NCBI GenBank assembly: GCA_050084985.1
Contig: JBITNC010000002.1
Location: 4,836,001-4,900,000 of the forward strand
Length of the DNA stretch: 64,000 bases
DNA from: Nageia nagi
Lineage: Eukaryota > Pinophyta
Direction: 5' to 3'
Position numbers and translations under genes: made by a program. Position 1 is the stretch's first letter; every line of letters begins with the position of its first letter. The notes under the pieces were generated by a model. The model had not been told where the DNA came from and did no database searches. It saw only the letters and a list, made by a program, of their open reading frames with translations. Of the stretch, positions 44,491 to 56,040 are shown in pieces.

Positions 44491-44498
44491 TTTATATA
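44491..44498 (-). promoter_or_regulatory. TATA box of the SPEAR-like gene
   Basis: TATATAAA on the - strand, inside 'tgtatataaagtgcac'. A start site about 30 nt downstream would give a 5' leader of roughly 185 nt. That leader has no ATG before the chosen start codon: the nearest upstream CAT on the + strand lies beyond the box. This supports both the promoter and the start. Confidence 0.6.
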
Positions 44499-44616
44499 CA
44501 TGTCATAAAACTGCTCGCAGTTTAATGCTGAAGGTGCATAGTGAGCTTAACTCTCTTGCTGTCGTTAAACAATAGGAGGAGGTGTCGTGTTTCGTTCTGG
44601 GATTCCGCGCAGCTTC

Positions 44617-44784
44617 ATGTCCGTTTCCGACTATCTGAAGACGGCCGACAATTATATCACGGACGTGGACGGTCTTCGATACCATTTTCTCACGCTACAT
44701 GACAGCAAAACTGCATCACGAGCAGAGATGCAATCCTCTAACCTTGGGAATGCATCCGGACCGTTTATGGGCTTCTAAACAAAG
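44617..44784 (+). other. Candidate divergent exon upstream of the SPEAR-like gene
   Basis: A GC-richer stretch has an ATG at 44,617, 53 open codons (start MSVSDYLKTADNYITDVDG) to a stop at 44,776-44,778, then a good splice donor (CAAAG|GTATGT, GT at 44,785). It lies about 120 bp from the TATA box and on the opposite strand. It could be a first exon of a divergent transcript or a conserved promoter block. I recognise no protein family and could not find a second exon. Confidence 0.3.
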
Positions 44785-44789
44785 GTATG

Positions 44790-46796
44790 TTTTACAGTTT
44801 TTTCCGTCTCTTTGACGCTTTTAACTTTAATTTTGATTTTAAATTCCCAGATTGGTTCCTTGAGTTTTGTTTGTTGCCGGGATCTTCAGAAGCACATATG
44901 GTCATTGGTTGTTAGTGTGGGAAATCTCTAAGTGTTGACGTAGTCAGAGCTATGAAAATTTGGTGGGGATCTAGGTCTTGGGGTGAGGTGGTTTAGGAGC
45001 CATCAAAATATTTATTTCCCATTTTGAAGAAATATAGTTGCTTTTGTTGTAACTTAGCGTGATGTGTATTAAATTTTTCCACATAGATTTGGAAAGGAAA
45101 CCATTTGAATACTTAACAGTCAATGTCCAGGACGATATGTTTTGATATAGGAGATTTCCAGCGTCCCGAAGTGACCTAGTTACGGTAGTGTTTGTTAGTA
45201 AGTCTACTCTATTAGTATTGTAGATTGCATACTTTTATGAAGTAATTCAACCAGGTATGAATGTGTACAAGGCCACTAAAAGAATTATCATGACAGCCTA
45301 GAAGGAAAAACCCTTTTATTTAGGGATTAGATTTGTTGTTGACAACGAGAATGATTATGCAACTACAATACATGAAATTGAACAAGTATTATAAGTTAAC
45401 ATTTAAAGTTTATGGGATAGTTGGCATTCTTTTGAAGATGATGTCGGTTTTTTCGAGAAAGATTACATGTAATGATGATAACATATAGGCTTTGTTAAAG
45501 ATAACATTAATGTGCATATTGTGAAGAATGATGAGTTGATGCTCTCCTATTTTAAGTTTTAGAACGAGTTTTGTTCTAAGAATAATATCAAAAAAGAAAA
45601 AGTGATAAATGATATCAAAACGAAAGTTACCAATGAAGAAGAGTATCAATAGGGATGAGATTAATTGATGAATAATGATAGTTGATCATTCTTCAAGCGT
45701 AGTTTCTATCATATATTATATATCTATTAAATCATTTGCAATTTATGATGTAGCTTCAAGGAATAATTATAAAGTAATTACAAGGTGAATATCTATCAAG
45801 AAATAAAATGTCATTAATACTATTATGGTTTTAACTATTAAAAATTTAAAATATTAGTATTTTATATTATATACATAAATATAATATATTCAATGATATA
45901 TTTATATTAGTTTAAATTTTATTATATGAATAATAAGATATTAAAATGTATGTAAAAGATCATCTTTAATTATTATATTCACACTTAATTTTATTATACA
46001 TATTTGTTTTGTTAGAAATAATCATAATTATCTTATATTATCGCCACATACAACTTCTTATGCATAGTTTTGGATATATGAATCTTATTTATATGAAGGT
46101 TTATAATTTGTATGTATTATTATAGTTTCTACATGCTTTTAAACATCGTATCAGATTTAAAATGAAAGAGTTCAAACTTGTGGATATTATCATGGGAATT
46201 TTGTCTTTAAACTAACTTCAATAGAGCAAACAATGAGTGATTTGGACTCATTATTTAGAAGATATATTAGTTAGAAGTTTTTTTTAATGTGCATTTGAAT
46301 TTTTTTACTGCAAAAAACATTTTAACCCAAGTTATTTATTGTTGCTTACTGGTGACAATTTAAAAATTGTCTCATTCTCTTTCCCTTGAAAATAGGTTTT
46401 AATAATATTTTATAGATATAAAATCAAAATCTTAAATTACAAGTTTATATAAAGTTTTTTTTTACCCTTTGGAAAAACATTTGACTTTGTGAATTTTGGG
46501 TACTACATACAAATCTTTATGATATTTATATTCTTTATAGCATCGAATTTAAAATATTAATAAACATTAAGGGATCAATTTTTTTATGACTGAGCCAATG
46601 AAATATGTAGTAATCTTATTATACAAAATATTGACAAGTACCTTGATAACCTAAAAAGAAGTAATTTTGGAAACTAGAAAAGGTATTAAAGATTATAGGA
46701 TGTTTAGTAACATTTCATATTTATACTTGGATATCAATACAAGATAATATAGATATTTAAATGTTCTTTTAAATATATTAGTTTGCAGGATTTACC
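44790..46796. other. No recognisable feature
   Basis: The sequence falls back to AT-rich within a few hundred bases of the gene. No ORF, LTR or RNA gene is seen. Confidence 0.45.
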
Positions 46797-48720
46797 AAAG
46801 TATATATATATATGAATGAATGAATATTTCTAACAAATTTAAGATGTATAATAAAATTATCAAGCTTGTTTTAGTTATTTTGGTTTAAAAATTCATGGAT
46901 CAATGTAATTACAAATAGTTTTGTAGGTTTATGCAATGTCTTTGTAAAGAGGATAAAAAAGGAGGAAATGAGTCTCATCTTCTATGGCATTTAGGTTACA
47001 AATTCCTTTATCGTAAGGTATTTTAGGTATTGTCTAGTTACCAATTTCAATATGTAGTTCATGTGAATTAGTTCATAATTTTGCAATCACAAGTTTCTTT
47101 TTGAGATTGATAATCTTATATGGACATGATGGATGTTCAAGTTTTGGATTAGTGACATTTTTATAGTAAGCTAGTTATCTTTTATTTTTAATATTATCAT
47201 TGCTCTAAATGTTTGAATTATATTATTTGCAATTTGTAAGTTTAATATGTCACTATCTAAAGGAGTCATATTATTGTGTATACCCCAAAATTCAAGCCAC
47301 TTATGAGAGTATTTTAGCTAAGCTCTTTTAATATGTTGATGGATTAGAAGAGTTTGTTGGGCAACTACATATAGCCTAAGATGATATAACTTTGTTAGTT
47401 TATAATTGTATGATATATATCATCTTAAAGCTTCACTTTCAATAGGGAGTGAAGACACTTCTATGAGAAGGATGGGGTCTGATGTGTTAGTTTTGATTCT
47501 GAAGTTATAAATGATAATTATTTTTGAATTTGCTCAATTTTATTCCATATTTTTTGAGAAATAATTTCACCCCAAACATCACAACCATAAAGTATTACTA
47601 GAGTTATGAGGTAGAAAACAAGAGTTTTCTTTTCATTCCAATTCCAAAGTACTACATTTTAGTACTTATTTTTCAAACCATAAAAGGCTTTCCATCTAGC
47701 AAAAATTCTTTTTTCAATACTTAGATTCCAATTTAGTATTAAAGAGCATTGTTGGATGAAGCATATTTTTACATTTAATAATAATATTTATGGTTTTATC
47801 CACATTAATAATTAAATGAGATGTATTACAAAATACTTAGAGGATATTTAATTATTTTATAATATCATCATAGTGTTTAGCTAGTAGGATAATATGTTTT
47901 ATATAAAGTAAGAGAACAATGATGAGGTTGGGAAGGTTGATACTTATGCACTTTACATCTTCAAGGAGTCGATCAATATAAATAGAAAATAGAGTTGGGC
48001 ATAGTGGAAATCCTTTTTAAACCCTAATATTTTAATTAATTTCCTTGCACCACCCTTAATTAGTTTTAGGTTTAGTTATAACTTGCTCATAAAACCTATA
48101 AAATACAAATATTAGTTCATAAGGCATTTATAAGTTAGTTATACACTTTAAAATTTTATTGTTTAGAATAACATCAAAAGTATTTTTTTCAATCTATAAA
48201 GAAAGCAAATAAACTTTCTTTATCATTTCAATATTTTTAGCAATAATTCAAAAAGTGAGAATGTGATTGATTGTAGAATATTTACTTCTAAAATCTTCTT
48301 GACCTCTGGCTCTTGAATAATTTTCATCAAGTCAATTGCTTTTTTTTTTGTAATACTATCATAGAGTTTGGCAAGTAAATGACATATCATAATAGTTCTA
48401 TTATTTGATGGATTGTTTTTATCCCCAATTTTGTATGTAGAAATCATTGAACTTATAGTCCACTTCTTAGGAAATACTTCTTTAAGAGATGTCTTAAAAA
48501 TCATTTGGATATGGTGAGCAAGGATAGAACATCCAATTTTTAGAATATTTGCTTGATATCATTCTATGTCTTTGGCCTTCCCTTTTGATAGCCTTGTAAT
48601 TCCATCCTTAATATCTTTTATAGAGAAGACAATATTTCATATAAGTGGAACTTTTATATCTTGTAAAGTGTCATTCATATTTAAAGGGGATATATAATGT
48701 TTTTTGAGATAATAGTTTCA
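46797..48720 (-). pseudogene. LINE (non-LTR) reverse transcriptase and 3' region
   Basis: Reading down from about 48,510: FPKKWTISSMISTYKIGDKN and NPSNNRTIMICHLLAKLYDS (canonical W..G.I.PIYK.GDK..PSNYRGI). Next is YSTINHILTFR-like debris, then FPLCPTLFSIYIDRLLEDVK (about 47,950-48,010; canonical GDPLSPLLFN.YID.L). A decayed catalytic region follows (LLLYIKHIILLA, the YADD box reads YIKH). The part from 47,490 down to about 46,800 is non-coding 3' sequence, shared in inverted orientation with 48,958-49,620. It ends beside a short TA-rich tract. Confidence 0.72.
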
Positions 48721-48957
48721 ACCATCTAAGTTAATTGGAGGTTCAACTATGATTTTTATAAGTAAAGTTATTTTTCAAAATTATTTTAGATTATATATGC
48801 ATAGCTCTAGGAGTTTCTCTTATTTATTGAAGAATATTTATTTTTTATATTTATGGTTGTGAATCCTGGGATGGAAGCATTTCTCGATAAACTTGGAATA
48901 AAATTGAATAAAGTCAAAAACTATTTAACCTCTATAACTTCAAAATTAAGAATAAAC

Positions 48958-49620
48958 CACCATAGCCTATCCTTCTCATAGAAGTGGTTCACTTTCTATT
49001 GAAAGTGAAGCTTTAAAATAATATATATTATACAATCATAAGATAACAAAGTTAGATCACCTTAGATTATTAGTAGTTGCCCAAGAAACTTGCCCATCTC
49101 ATCAAAGTCTTAAAAGAGGTTGGCTAAAATATTTTTTATAAGTGACTTGATTTTTGGTACATATACAATATAATCCCTCCTAGTAATAATAAATTATAAA
49201 TAAAATCATAAATAATGCAATTCAAAAAATTTGGAATGATAATAATATCAAAGATAAAAGAAAATTATCACTATAAAAATATCATTAATTTAAAACTTGA
49301 ACATCCTTCATATCCACATAAGATTATTTATCTCAAAAAGAAACTTGTAATTGGAAAATTAGGAATCACACAAACTACATAGCAAAATTGGTAGATGGAT
49401 ACCAAAATAACTTGGGTTAAAAATTTGCAAGTTATGTAACCTAAATACCATAGAAGATGAGAATCAGTTTTTTTTGCCTACTCTATAAAGACATATACAA
49501 ACCTATAAAGATATTTTTAATTATAGCATGACTTACAAATTATTAAACTAAAATAGACTTGACAATTTTATTATACAACTTAATTATATGAGAAGCAATC
49601 ATTCAAATACTTAATTGAAG
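48958..49620 (+). repeat. Inverted, 5'-truncated copy of the LINE 3' region
   Basis: The reverse complement of this block matches 46,800-47,490 along its length. Matching words are 'aaagcttcactttcaatag', 'acttctatgagaaggat', 'acaagtttctttttgagat' and 'ctcatcttctatgg'. It forms the right arm of a ~650-bp inverted repeat with a ~1.45-kb spacer that contains the RT part of the first copy. Confidence 0.75.
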
Positions 49621-50159
49621 AAAGGAAAAGGTGGTCCATCACTATTCCATATATATGATGATGATCAACCACTCCACATTGAATCTTTTTTGGCATTACG
49701 TAAATGAGATTCCCAAACTTTCCTCACAAACCAAAAACTAGAATGATGACCAAGATTCAAGATGAAAAATGAAAGTTAGGAGAAAATTTGATAATCCTTA
49801 CTAAAACATAAAAATCTCAAATCATATATGATGGGAAGTCTCTCAATTTTTTCACTTTGATTGCTTCAATTTTATTAGTTTTTTGTAAGTCATGAATTAA
49901 AGGGAATCAACACAATAATCTATAGATGGTATATTGGTATGTTATGTACAATTCAAGTTATATGTATGTTATTTTGATCTATCACACAATCTATATCCTT
50001 CTTACAATGCAAAAAATTTGTGGGTCCGTTAAAACCCTCAATTAATACAAATTTACTATATCAAGAAGAAAATTCATTTGTGAGTAATTTTTAATAAATC
50101 CTACAAACCATTAGGTTTAAAATTATGTTAAAAAATTTATCTTTAATTGCAGGATATGT
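49621..50159. other. No recognisable feature
   Basis: AT-rich. Bases 50,095-50,145 resemble 40,910-40,960, linking the two sides of the gene-bearing region. Confidence 0.4.
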
Positions 50160-51128
50160 AATTCATGGGTACAATAACAAGCCCTAGAATTATTAGACAA
50201 GATATAAAACACGAACATGATTTCATGTACTACATCAATTAAAGGGTATGTAACTCATGGTTATAACAAGGATATCCTTAAGTTATTTCATTTGATGAAG
50301 CTACAGTTGGTAACCAACCTTAATAACATGACCAAATATTATTGCATTATTCCTTGGGTGAATCATTATACATGCATTGTTGAACTTCTCGATCATAAAG
50401 GCTATCTTGAGGAAGCTTTGAACTTTAATACAAAATTCCCATAAAATGGGAGTTCTAGAAGGTATGGAAATCCATCAAAGAGTAAATGAAAATATTTTTT
50501 CATTGAAAATTAAGGTTACAAATTCCTTGGTAGACATGAATGTAAACTATAAAAGAAAACATAAGGCATGTGAATTGTTTGACAAGATGCATGATGTAGA
50601 CACAGTGTCATTGACTATAATAATTGGAGGATATGCAACTTATGGTTAGAAAAAGGAATCCCTTAAACTATTTCATTTGATGAAGTTGTACTTGGGAAAC
50701 AATAGTAACAGCATAACCTTTTTATTTCTTGGGATCCAACCCTAATAGCATGGCTAAATGTTATTACAATATTCCTAGAATGAGTCATTATAAATACAGT
50801 GTTGAACTTCTTAGTCATGTAGGCTATCTTCAAGAATCTTTGAACTTCATTACCAAAATTCCCATAAGATGGGAGCTCTAGAAGAAGGTATGGACATCCA
50901 TCAAAGATTAGTTGAAAATGGTTTTTCATCAAATGTTATAGTTATTAATTCCCTAATAGACATGGATGAAAAATGTGAAAGAATATACAAGGCATGCAAA
51001 TTGTTTAACAAGATGGATACATAATTTCATGGATTACAACAATTGGAGGATATGTAATTAATGGCTACATTAAGGATGCATGTAAACTCTTAAATTTGTT
51101 GAAGATACACTTGGAAAACAACCCTAAT
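50160..51128 (+). pseudogene. PPR-derived tandem repeat, interrupted by the Tat element
   Basis: Two-plus units with a period of about 425 bp. Unit 1 reads IKGYVTHGYNKDILKLFHLM, then YYCIIPWVNHYTCIVELL and GYLEEALNF (to 50,440). It is fused at once to MGVLEGMEIHQRVNENIF, VTNSLVDMN and HKACELFDKMHDVDTVS. Unit 2 (about 50,650-51,060) repeats the order with MSHYKYSVELL-like, EEGMDIHQRL-like and KACKLFNKM-like pieces. In an intact PPR gene the NHYTC..LL..G..EEALNF block (E region) comes last, so the order here is rearranged. Stops and frameshifts are frequent. A third unit resumes at 63,743, beyond the inserted retrotransposon. Confidence 0.75.
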
Positions 51129-51770
51129 TGTAGATTCAAAATAATTCATATAATTGTTTATGGGATTAATTAATGCACTAGTGGGATTACTTTGTAAATA
51201 TTGACACATATATCATAAATATGGCAATAACATGTAACAAGAATGCAATAGTGTTTACTTAGATTCTATATTCGTTCTGTTAATTAGAAAATGCATAAAG
51301 GATAGAGCATATATTCATGAACAAGCATGCCATCGATGCCCTAGCATAGGTACACCGTCGGCATCGTAGGATGAGTGAAATTACAAACGTGAACAAGAAT
51401 AGCAAAAAGCGAATTAACGAATAATCAAATGATGAACATACATGCAAACTTACAAAATAATAGATGTGAAATATAGATAGACAAAGCAAGTTGTGATCCT
51501 TCAAATGATCTTCAATTGATAATCCGTGTATTACCTTAAAATGATTATTAGCCCATGATTCCCTTATGATCTACAGGTCATCAAATGATGCCTTTATATA
51601 TGATACAAGTTTACATGACTTTGATATTTTGACCCGTTGTACATTCCACAACGGTTAAATACATGCCCTACACCTCTTTTATACATTTTTAATCCCTTTT
51701 TAAATAATACATTATTAAGGGATTAAAATGATTTATTAAATACATAAAGATTCATTTTGAAGCATCTACA
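51129..51770 (-). repeat. Tat element 3' LTR
   Basis: On the - strand it begins TGTAGATGC and ends GAATCTACA, with 6-bp inverted ends TGTAGA/TCTACA. It aligns along its length with 63,127-63,742, with visible substitutions and small indels, for example around the 'catcgatgccctagc' segment present only here. Confidence 0.88.
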
Positions 51771-51783
51771 TTTGCCCCTCTTT
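51771..51783 (-). other. Tat polypurine tract
   Basis: AAAGAGGGGCAAA on the - strand, directly before the 3' LTR. It is the expected primer for plus-strand synthesis. Confidence 0.7.
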
Positions 51784-52939
51784 GGATGTGTGATTGAAGC
51801 AATGAAACTACATTTCCAAAAAAGAAGTGTAGAAAAAGCATAGAAAACTTTTTGATCCTTTTGCTAATGTTGATTGAATGATGATGAGGGTCCTTATGTT
51901 GCCCCCCTTTCGACTTGGGTGCCCCAAGAAAGATCCTTAAGCAGAGTAGCCAAGGCAAAAGCTATTGAAGAAGCTATCTCCAGAAATACTGTTTGGATGA
52001 CTGTAGAAATCCACATCCAAGGATGGAGATGGAAGATATGAATCTGATCATTCTGTTATGTCAAATACTCGAGAAGCTGATGCAATTATGTCCATACCTA
52101 AAAATAGAGAGGTTATGCTTTGGATGGGTGGAAATGGTAATGAAATATACATCGATGATAGCCTAAAAGAAAGTGAGCATGGCGTTGGCACCATGGTTTT
52201 GACTATAATTTGCTTATGTTCTTCTGGATCTGTGTACCTACAATTAAGTGTTAGCCAAAAAATAAAGGTATGGATGCATAGTAAGTTGCATCATCCATCA
52301 GAGATGATTCAATATCAGCAATCTTACTTATAGTTGCATTCCCGATTCATATTTTATGTGAGAGAACTCTCACTAGCCATATCGATGGCCATCGACGATT
52401 ATATTTTAGATAGGTTCAAAGCAAGAACCATGTGGTTACACAACAACATGTATCATCCATTAGAGATGATCCAATGTCAACAAATTGCTAACAGTTATAT
52501 CGTCGATTTACTTTTAAGTGAGCTAAATCTCACTAGCCATTTCGTGGGCCATCAACGATCATGTGTTTTTATATCCATGATCCTAAGATAGTATGCTTTA
52601 TATGGGTTCAAAGTAAAAACCATGTGGATACACAACAAAATGTATTATCCATTGGAGATGATCAAATGTCAACAAGTAGCTAATGACTATATCATCGATT
52701 TACTTTTAAGTAAGGGAACTCTCACTATTCATTTCATTGGCCATCGATGATCATGCATTTTTATGTCCATGATTAGAAGACATTAGATTGTCAAGGTTTT
52801 TTTTTACATGTCATCGGCATCGTGCTAATAGTCAAGCACGTCATTGATGCTGTGTCCTGCTTGGATCTGTATAGAAAATAAAAAGTTGTCCCCCTGCATT
52901 TGATATGAACTATTTTGTAGGGGAACAGAGATTTGTTAT
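51784..52939 (-). other. Tat 3' non-coding region with ~160-190-bp tandem repeats
   Basis: Between the integrase stop and the polypurine tract lies about 1.15 kb without pol homology. Three tandem units start near 52,273, 52,430 and 52,622 (+ coordinates). They share 'atgtggNtacacaacaa', 'catccattNgagatgatc' and 'atcgtcgatttacttttaag', then 'gccatcgacgatcat'-like words. The second and third units are about 190 bp apart. Small frames on the + strand here (52,058-52,591) are incidental. Confidence 0.65.
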
Positions 52940-54210
52940 TCAAGCATAAAAATGTTTGAGATGGATGGCATTGAAGGCTTTTGGTTCCTCTTTACCATCG
53001 AAATTTGATAACATGTATGCTCCTAATCTTGTTGCATCAACAACAACATACAGACCCAACCAATTGGGTTCAAATTTGCCTTTAACCTCCTCATTTGCTG
53101 TTATTTTATTGATATTCTTTTTTAATACTAGGTCCCTTATTTTGAATTCTTTAGCTTTTATCTTCTTGCCAAATGCTTTCTTACGTTTGGCATGGTAGAC
53201 CTTTTGATGTTCAATGGATCTAATTCTTTTTTCATCTAACATCTTCAACTGTTGTAATCTTGCTTTTTCTTGCATCCTCATCTGGAATATCACCTTGTAA
53301 AAAGATCTTAAGCGAAGGAATTTCTAACTCAAATGGGACAATGGCCTCATCTCCATATACCAATGAAAAGAGGGTTGCCCCAATGGCTATTCGAACACTA
53401 GTTCTGTCCATAGTGCATATGGCAATTGCTCATGCCAATCTCTTTCATATTTATCCCATGTTTTGGCAAGAATACTCTTAAGTGTCTTATTTGTTGCTTC
53501 AACTTCACCATTGCCTTGAGGGTAGTAAACTGAAGAAAAGGTTTGTGTGATGTGAAACATTTTACAAAATGCTTGCATATCTTTGCCCTTGAAATTTATA
53601 CCATTATCCATGATCAACCTTTGTGGCACACCAAATCTAGTGATGATGTATTATGTAAGAAATGCAATAATCTTTTCTTTTACAACTTACTTCATGGGGA
53701 TGGCTTTTGCCCACTTGGTAGTATATTTTATAGCTATGATAACAAATTTGTGTCCTTCTCAAGAATGAGGATTAATCATACCAATCAAATCTATACCTCA
53801 AGTAGCAAAGGGCCATTGAGAAATAATGGAATTGAGTTCTTAAGTGGGTTGTTTTTCTAAGTTTACATGCTTTTGGTATTGCACACATACTTTCATGTGA
53901 TTTTGACAATCTTCATCCATAGTGGGCCAATAGTGCCTTATTCTCAAGATCTTTTTATAAAGAGCTTTGGAATGAAAATGGCCACCACATAATCCATCAT
54001 GAGCTTGCTCTAAAGCAATATCTATCTCATCCTATGTTAAACATATCAACAAGGCACCATCAAAGGATATTCTATATAAAACATCACCAATAATAACATA
54101 TTTCATAGCAATCCTTCTCAATCTTAATAAATCATTCTTAATATATCTAGAAGGAATGCTTTGGTCTTTTATGTAGCGATAGATATCAAAGTATCAATCT
54201 TGAAAAGCAT
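52940..54210 (-). pseudogene. Tat integrase
   Basis: Reading down from 54,200: an HHCC-type finger region (HDGLCGGHFHSKALYKKILR, then C-x2-C-like VCVQYQKH), then the core with FATxGIDLIGMINPHS and FVIIAIKYTTKWAKAIP. Next come RLIMDNGINFKGKDMQAFCK and YYPQGNGEVEATNKTLKSIL (about 53,480-53,540), with the catalytic Asp and Glu contexts kept. The C-terminal part ends KAFNAIHLKHFYA at 52,940, preceded by GKFEPNWLGLYVVVDATRLG, the typical end of Tat integrases. Frame changes occur at about 53,390 and 53,640. Confidence 0.85.
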
Positions 54211-54760
54211 CATCATTGGTAATAATACAAGATAAAATAGAATGAAGATTGAGTTGTGTAAGATGGAGAACTTAACTTATGGATAGTGAGAATGGTCTCC
54301 TCATCTTCAAGCTCAATTGGTACCAAAGAGACTGCACTTGCCATAGCATCTGCATATCTATTATTAGTCCTAGGAATGGTATCAATAGTATATCTATCAA
54401 GGTTGTCTAGCAACATAATCACAACCACCCTGTAAGGCTTTAGTTTCTTATCATTTGTATCATAACTACCCTTCACTTGGTTGACCATAAGTTGTGAATC
54501 CCCATAAATTTGTATGTTTATGATTTTCAATTCTAAAGTCACCTTCAATCCTAATATTAGAGCCTCATACTCAACCATATTATTAGTCCATTTGAAATCC
54601 AATTTGTATGCCATAGGGATTACTTAATTAGTAGGAGAGACCAAAACAATACCTACCCCTACTCCACGAATGCATTTAGAACCATCAAAATATAAGGTCT
54701 AAACTACAGGCTCATCTTCCAGAAGATAAATATAATCATCAGGGATGAAAATCTTCTCAA
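54211..54760 (-). pseudogene. Tat second (plant-type) RNase H domain
   Basis: LYFDGSKCIRGVGVGIVLVS (about 54,640-54,700) gives the first catalytic Asp. NNMVEYEALILGLKVTLELK follows with the Glu, then IYGDSQLMVNQVKGSYDTND with the second Asp. IPRTNNRYADAMASAVSLVP ends the domain with the final Asp. This is the order of the extra RNase H found in Tat-lineage elements. Stops lie upstream of 54,614. The linker that should join it to the first RNase H is short or lost. Confidence 0.82.
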
Positions 54761-54856
54761 AATCACATCGCTAATGCCCTGTTGATTGGTCACCAAGTCG
54801 TTGATGCTGTTGATCCTCCTCAAAAATGTTCAAAAATTTTGTGGATCACCTCCTTA

Positions 54857-55324
54857 TGAGAGTTAAACTATAAACTAAATAACTCTAAACTCCCAAAATC
54901 ACATGAAAGCTCACAATTCACATCTAACAAACTCACAAAGATAACACAAAATGTAAGTGGTTCCTCCAACTAAGAGTACATCCACTAATTATATCTCTCT
55001 TAATCTCAAATATGAACTCTTACAATCTTTCTAACCTCAAGTCCTAAACACTATCCTTTAGCATAACTTTACTCTACAAAATTAGTGTGTAATAACAAAA
55101 AGAGAGCCTTCTATTTATAGGCCAAAATTCCTCTTTGGATCACCCTTTTACTTAATATACAAAAGCATGACATGCACTCTCTTTTACCCAAAGGGCATGC
55201 TCATGACATGGAGTGTAGGACAAATTACATTATCATATTCACTCAAATACTTAAGGTATCTAATAGTGAATTTACAAAAAGAATTAATACAAACCTTTAC
55301 AATAATGCATTATACATTTCAACA
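54857..55324 (-). repeat. 3' LTR of the nested copia
   Basis: On the - strand it starts TGTTGAAATG after a polypurine tract (AAAAGGGAG, 55,325-55,333) and shares 'gagagctttcatgtgat' and 'gtgattttgg'-type words with the LTR at 12,460. Its outer end is read as the complement of TGAGAGTTAAAC. Part of the right arm of the family hairpin is deleted (55,238-55,275). Confidence 0.8.
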
Positions 55325-55329
55325 CTCCC

Positions 55330-56040
55330 TTTTAATGCAATATTAGGATAGAGTGAATAATAGAGAAGAAAGAGAGGAAGTAAGAGAATTCTCCTCCAAA
55401 TAGATACAACAAAAATGAAAACTTTTTACATATGTATAAAAAAAGATCTAGTTTGAGACTCATTACTTTGCTAAATACAATCATTAACCATAACTGGTTT
55501 CAATGTACATGAAGTAGTCATCCAATTAGAAGTCATGAAGAGTCTCCAAGAGCCTACACATCGAAAATAAGTAACCTGTAATCTCAAAAAATTCTGCAAA
55601 TTATAAGTAGCTCAAATAAGATTAGTCAGATGCAACATATTCATATTAACAAGGATAGATGAATCAAACAAATGCCATCATAAATTGATCAATAGTGCTC
55701 TATTAGTCATCAGAAATATGCTAAGCCAAAAACTCATAGTCACTTGTTGTATATAAAATATATGTTGATTATCATTATAAAATAGAGCATGCACATACGA
55801 GTTTCTCACATATGGATAACTTAACAGTGCCAAAAACCACATAAGAGTTTCTCACATATGGATAACTAAACAATGCTAGATTAGCCAATCTTTTTACTCT
55901 AAAATTTATACAAGTTTCTCACGTAAAACAAATTTACTACAAAGGTGTACAATAAAATCAACACTATACAACACAAAATCCTTTTAAGGGTGAAGTTGTC
56001 ATCACAAATATGAATTCAACACAAGAATTAAAACTTTACT
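55330..56040 (-). other. Nested copia 3' non-coding segment
   Basis: Homologous to 20,047-20,728, including the doubled 'tctcacatatggataact' block (near 55,803 and 55,852, + strand). The two copies keep the same organisation, so this region belonged to their common ancestor. Confidence 0.7.
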
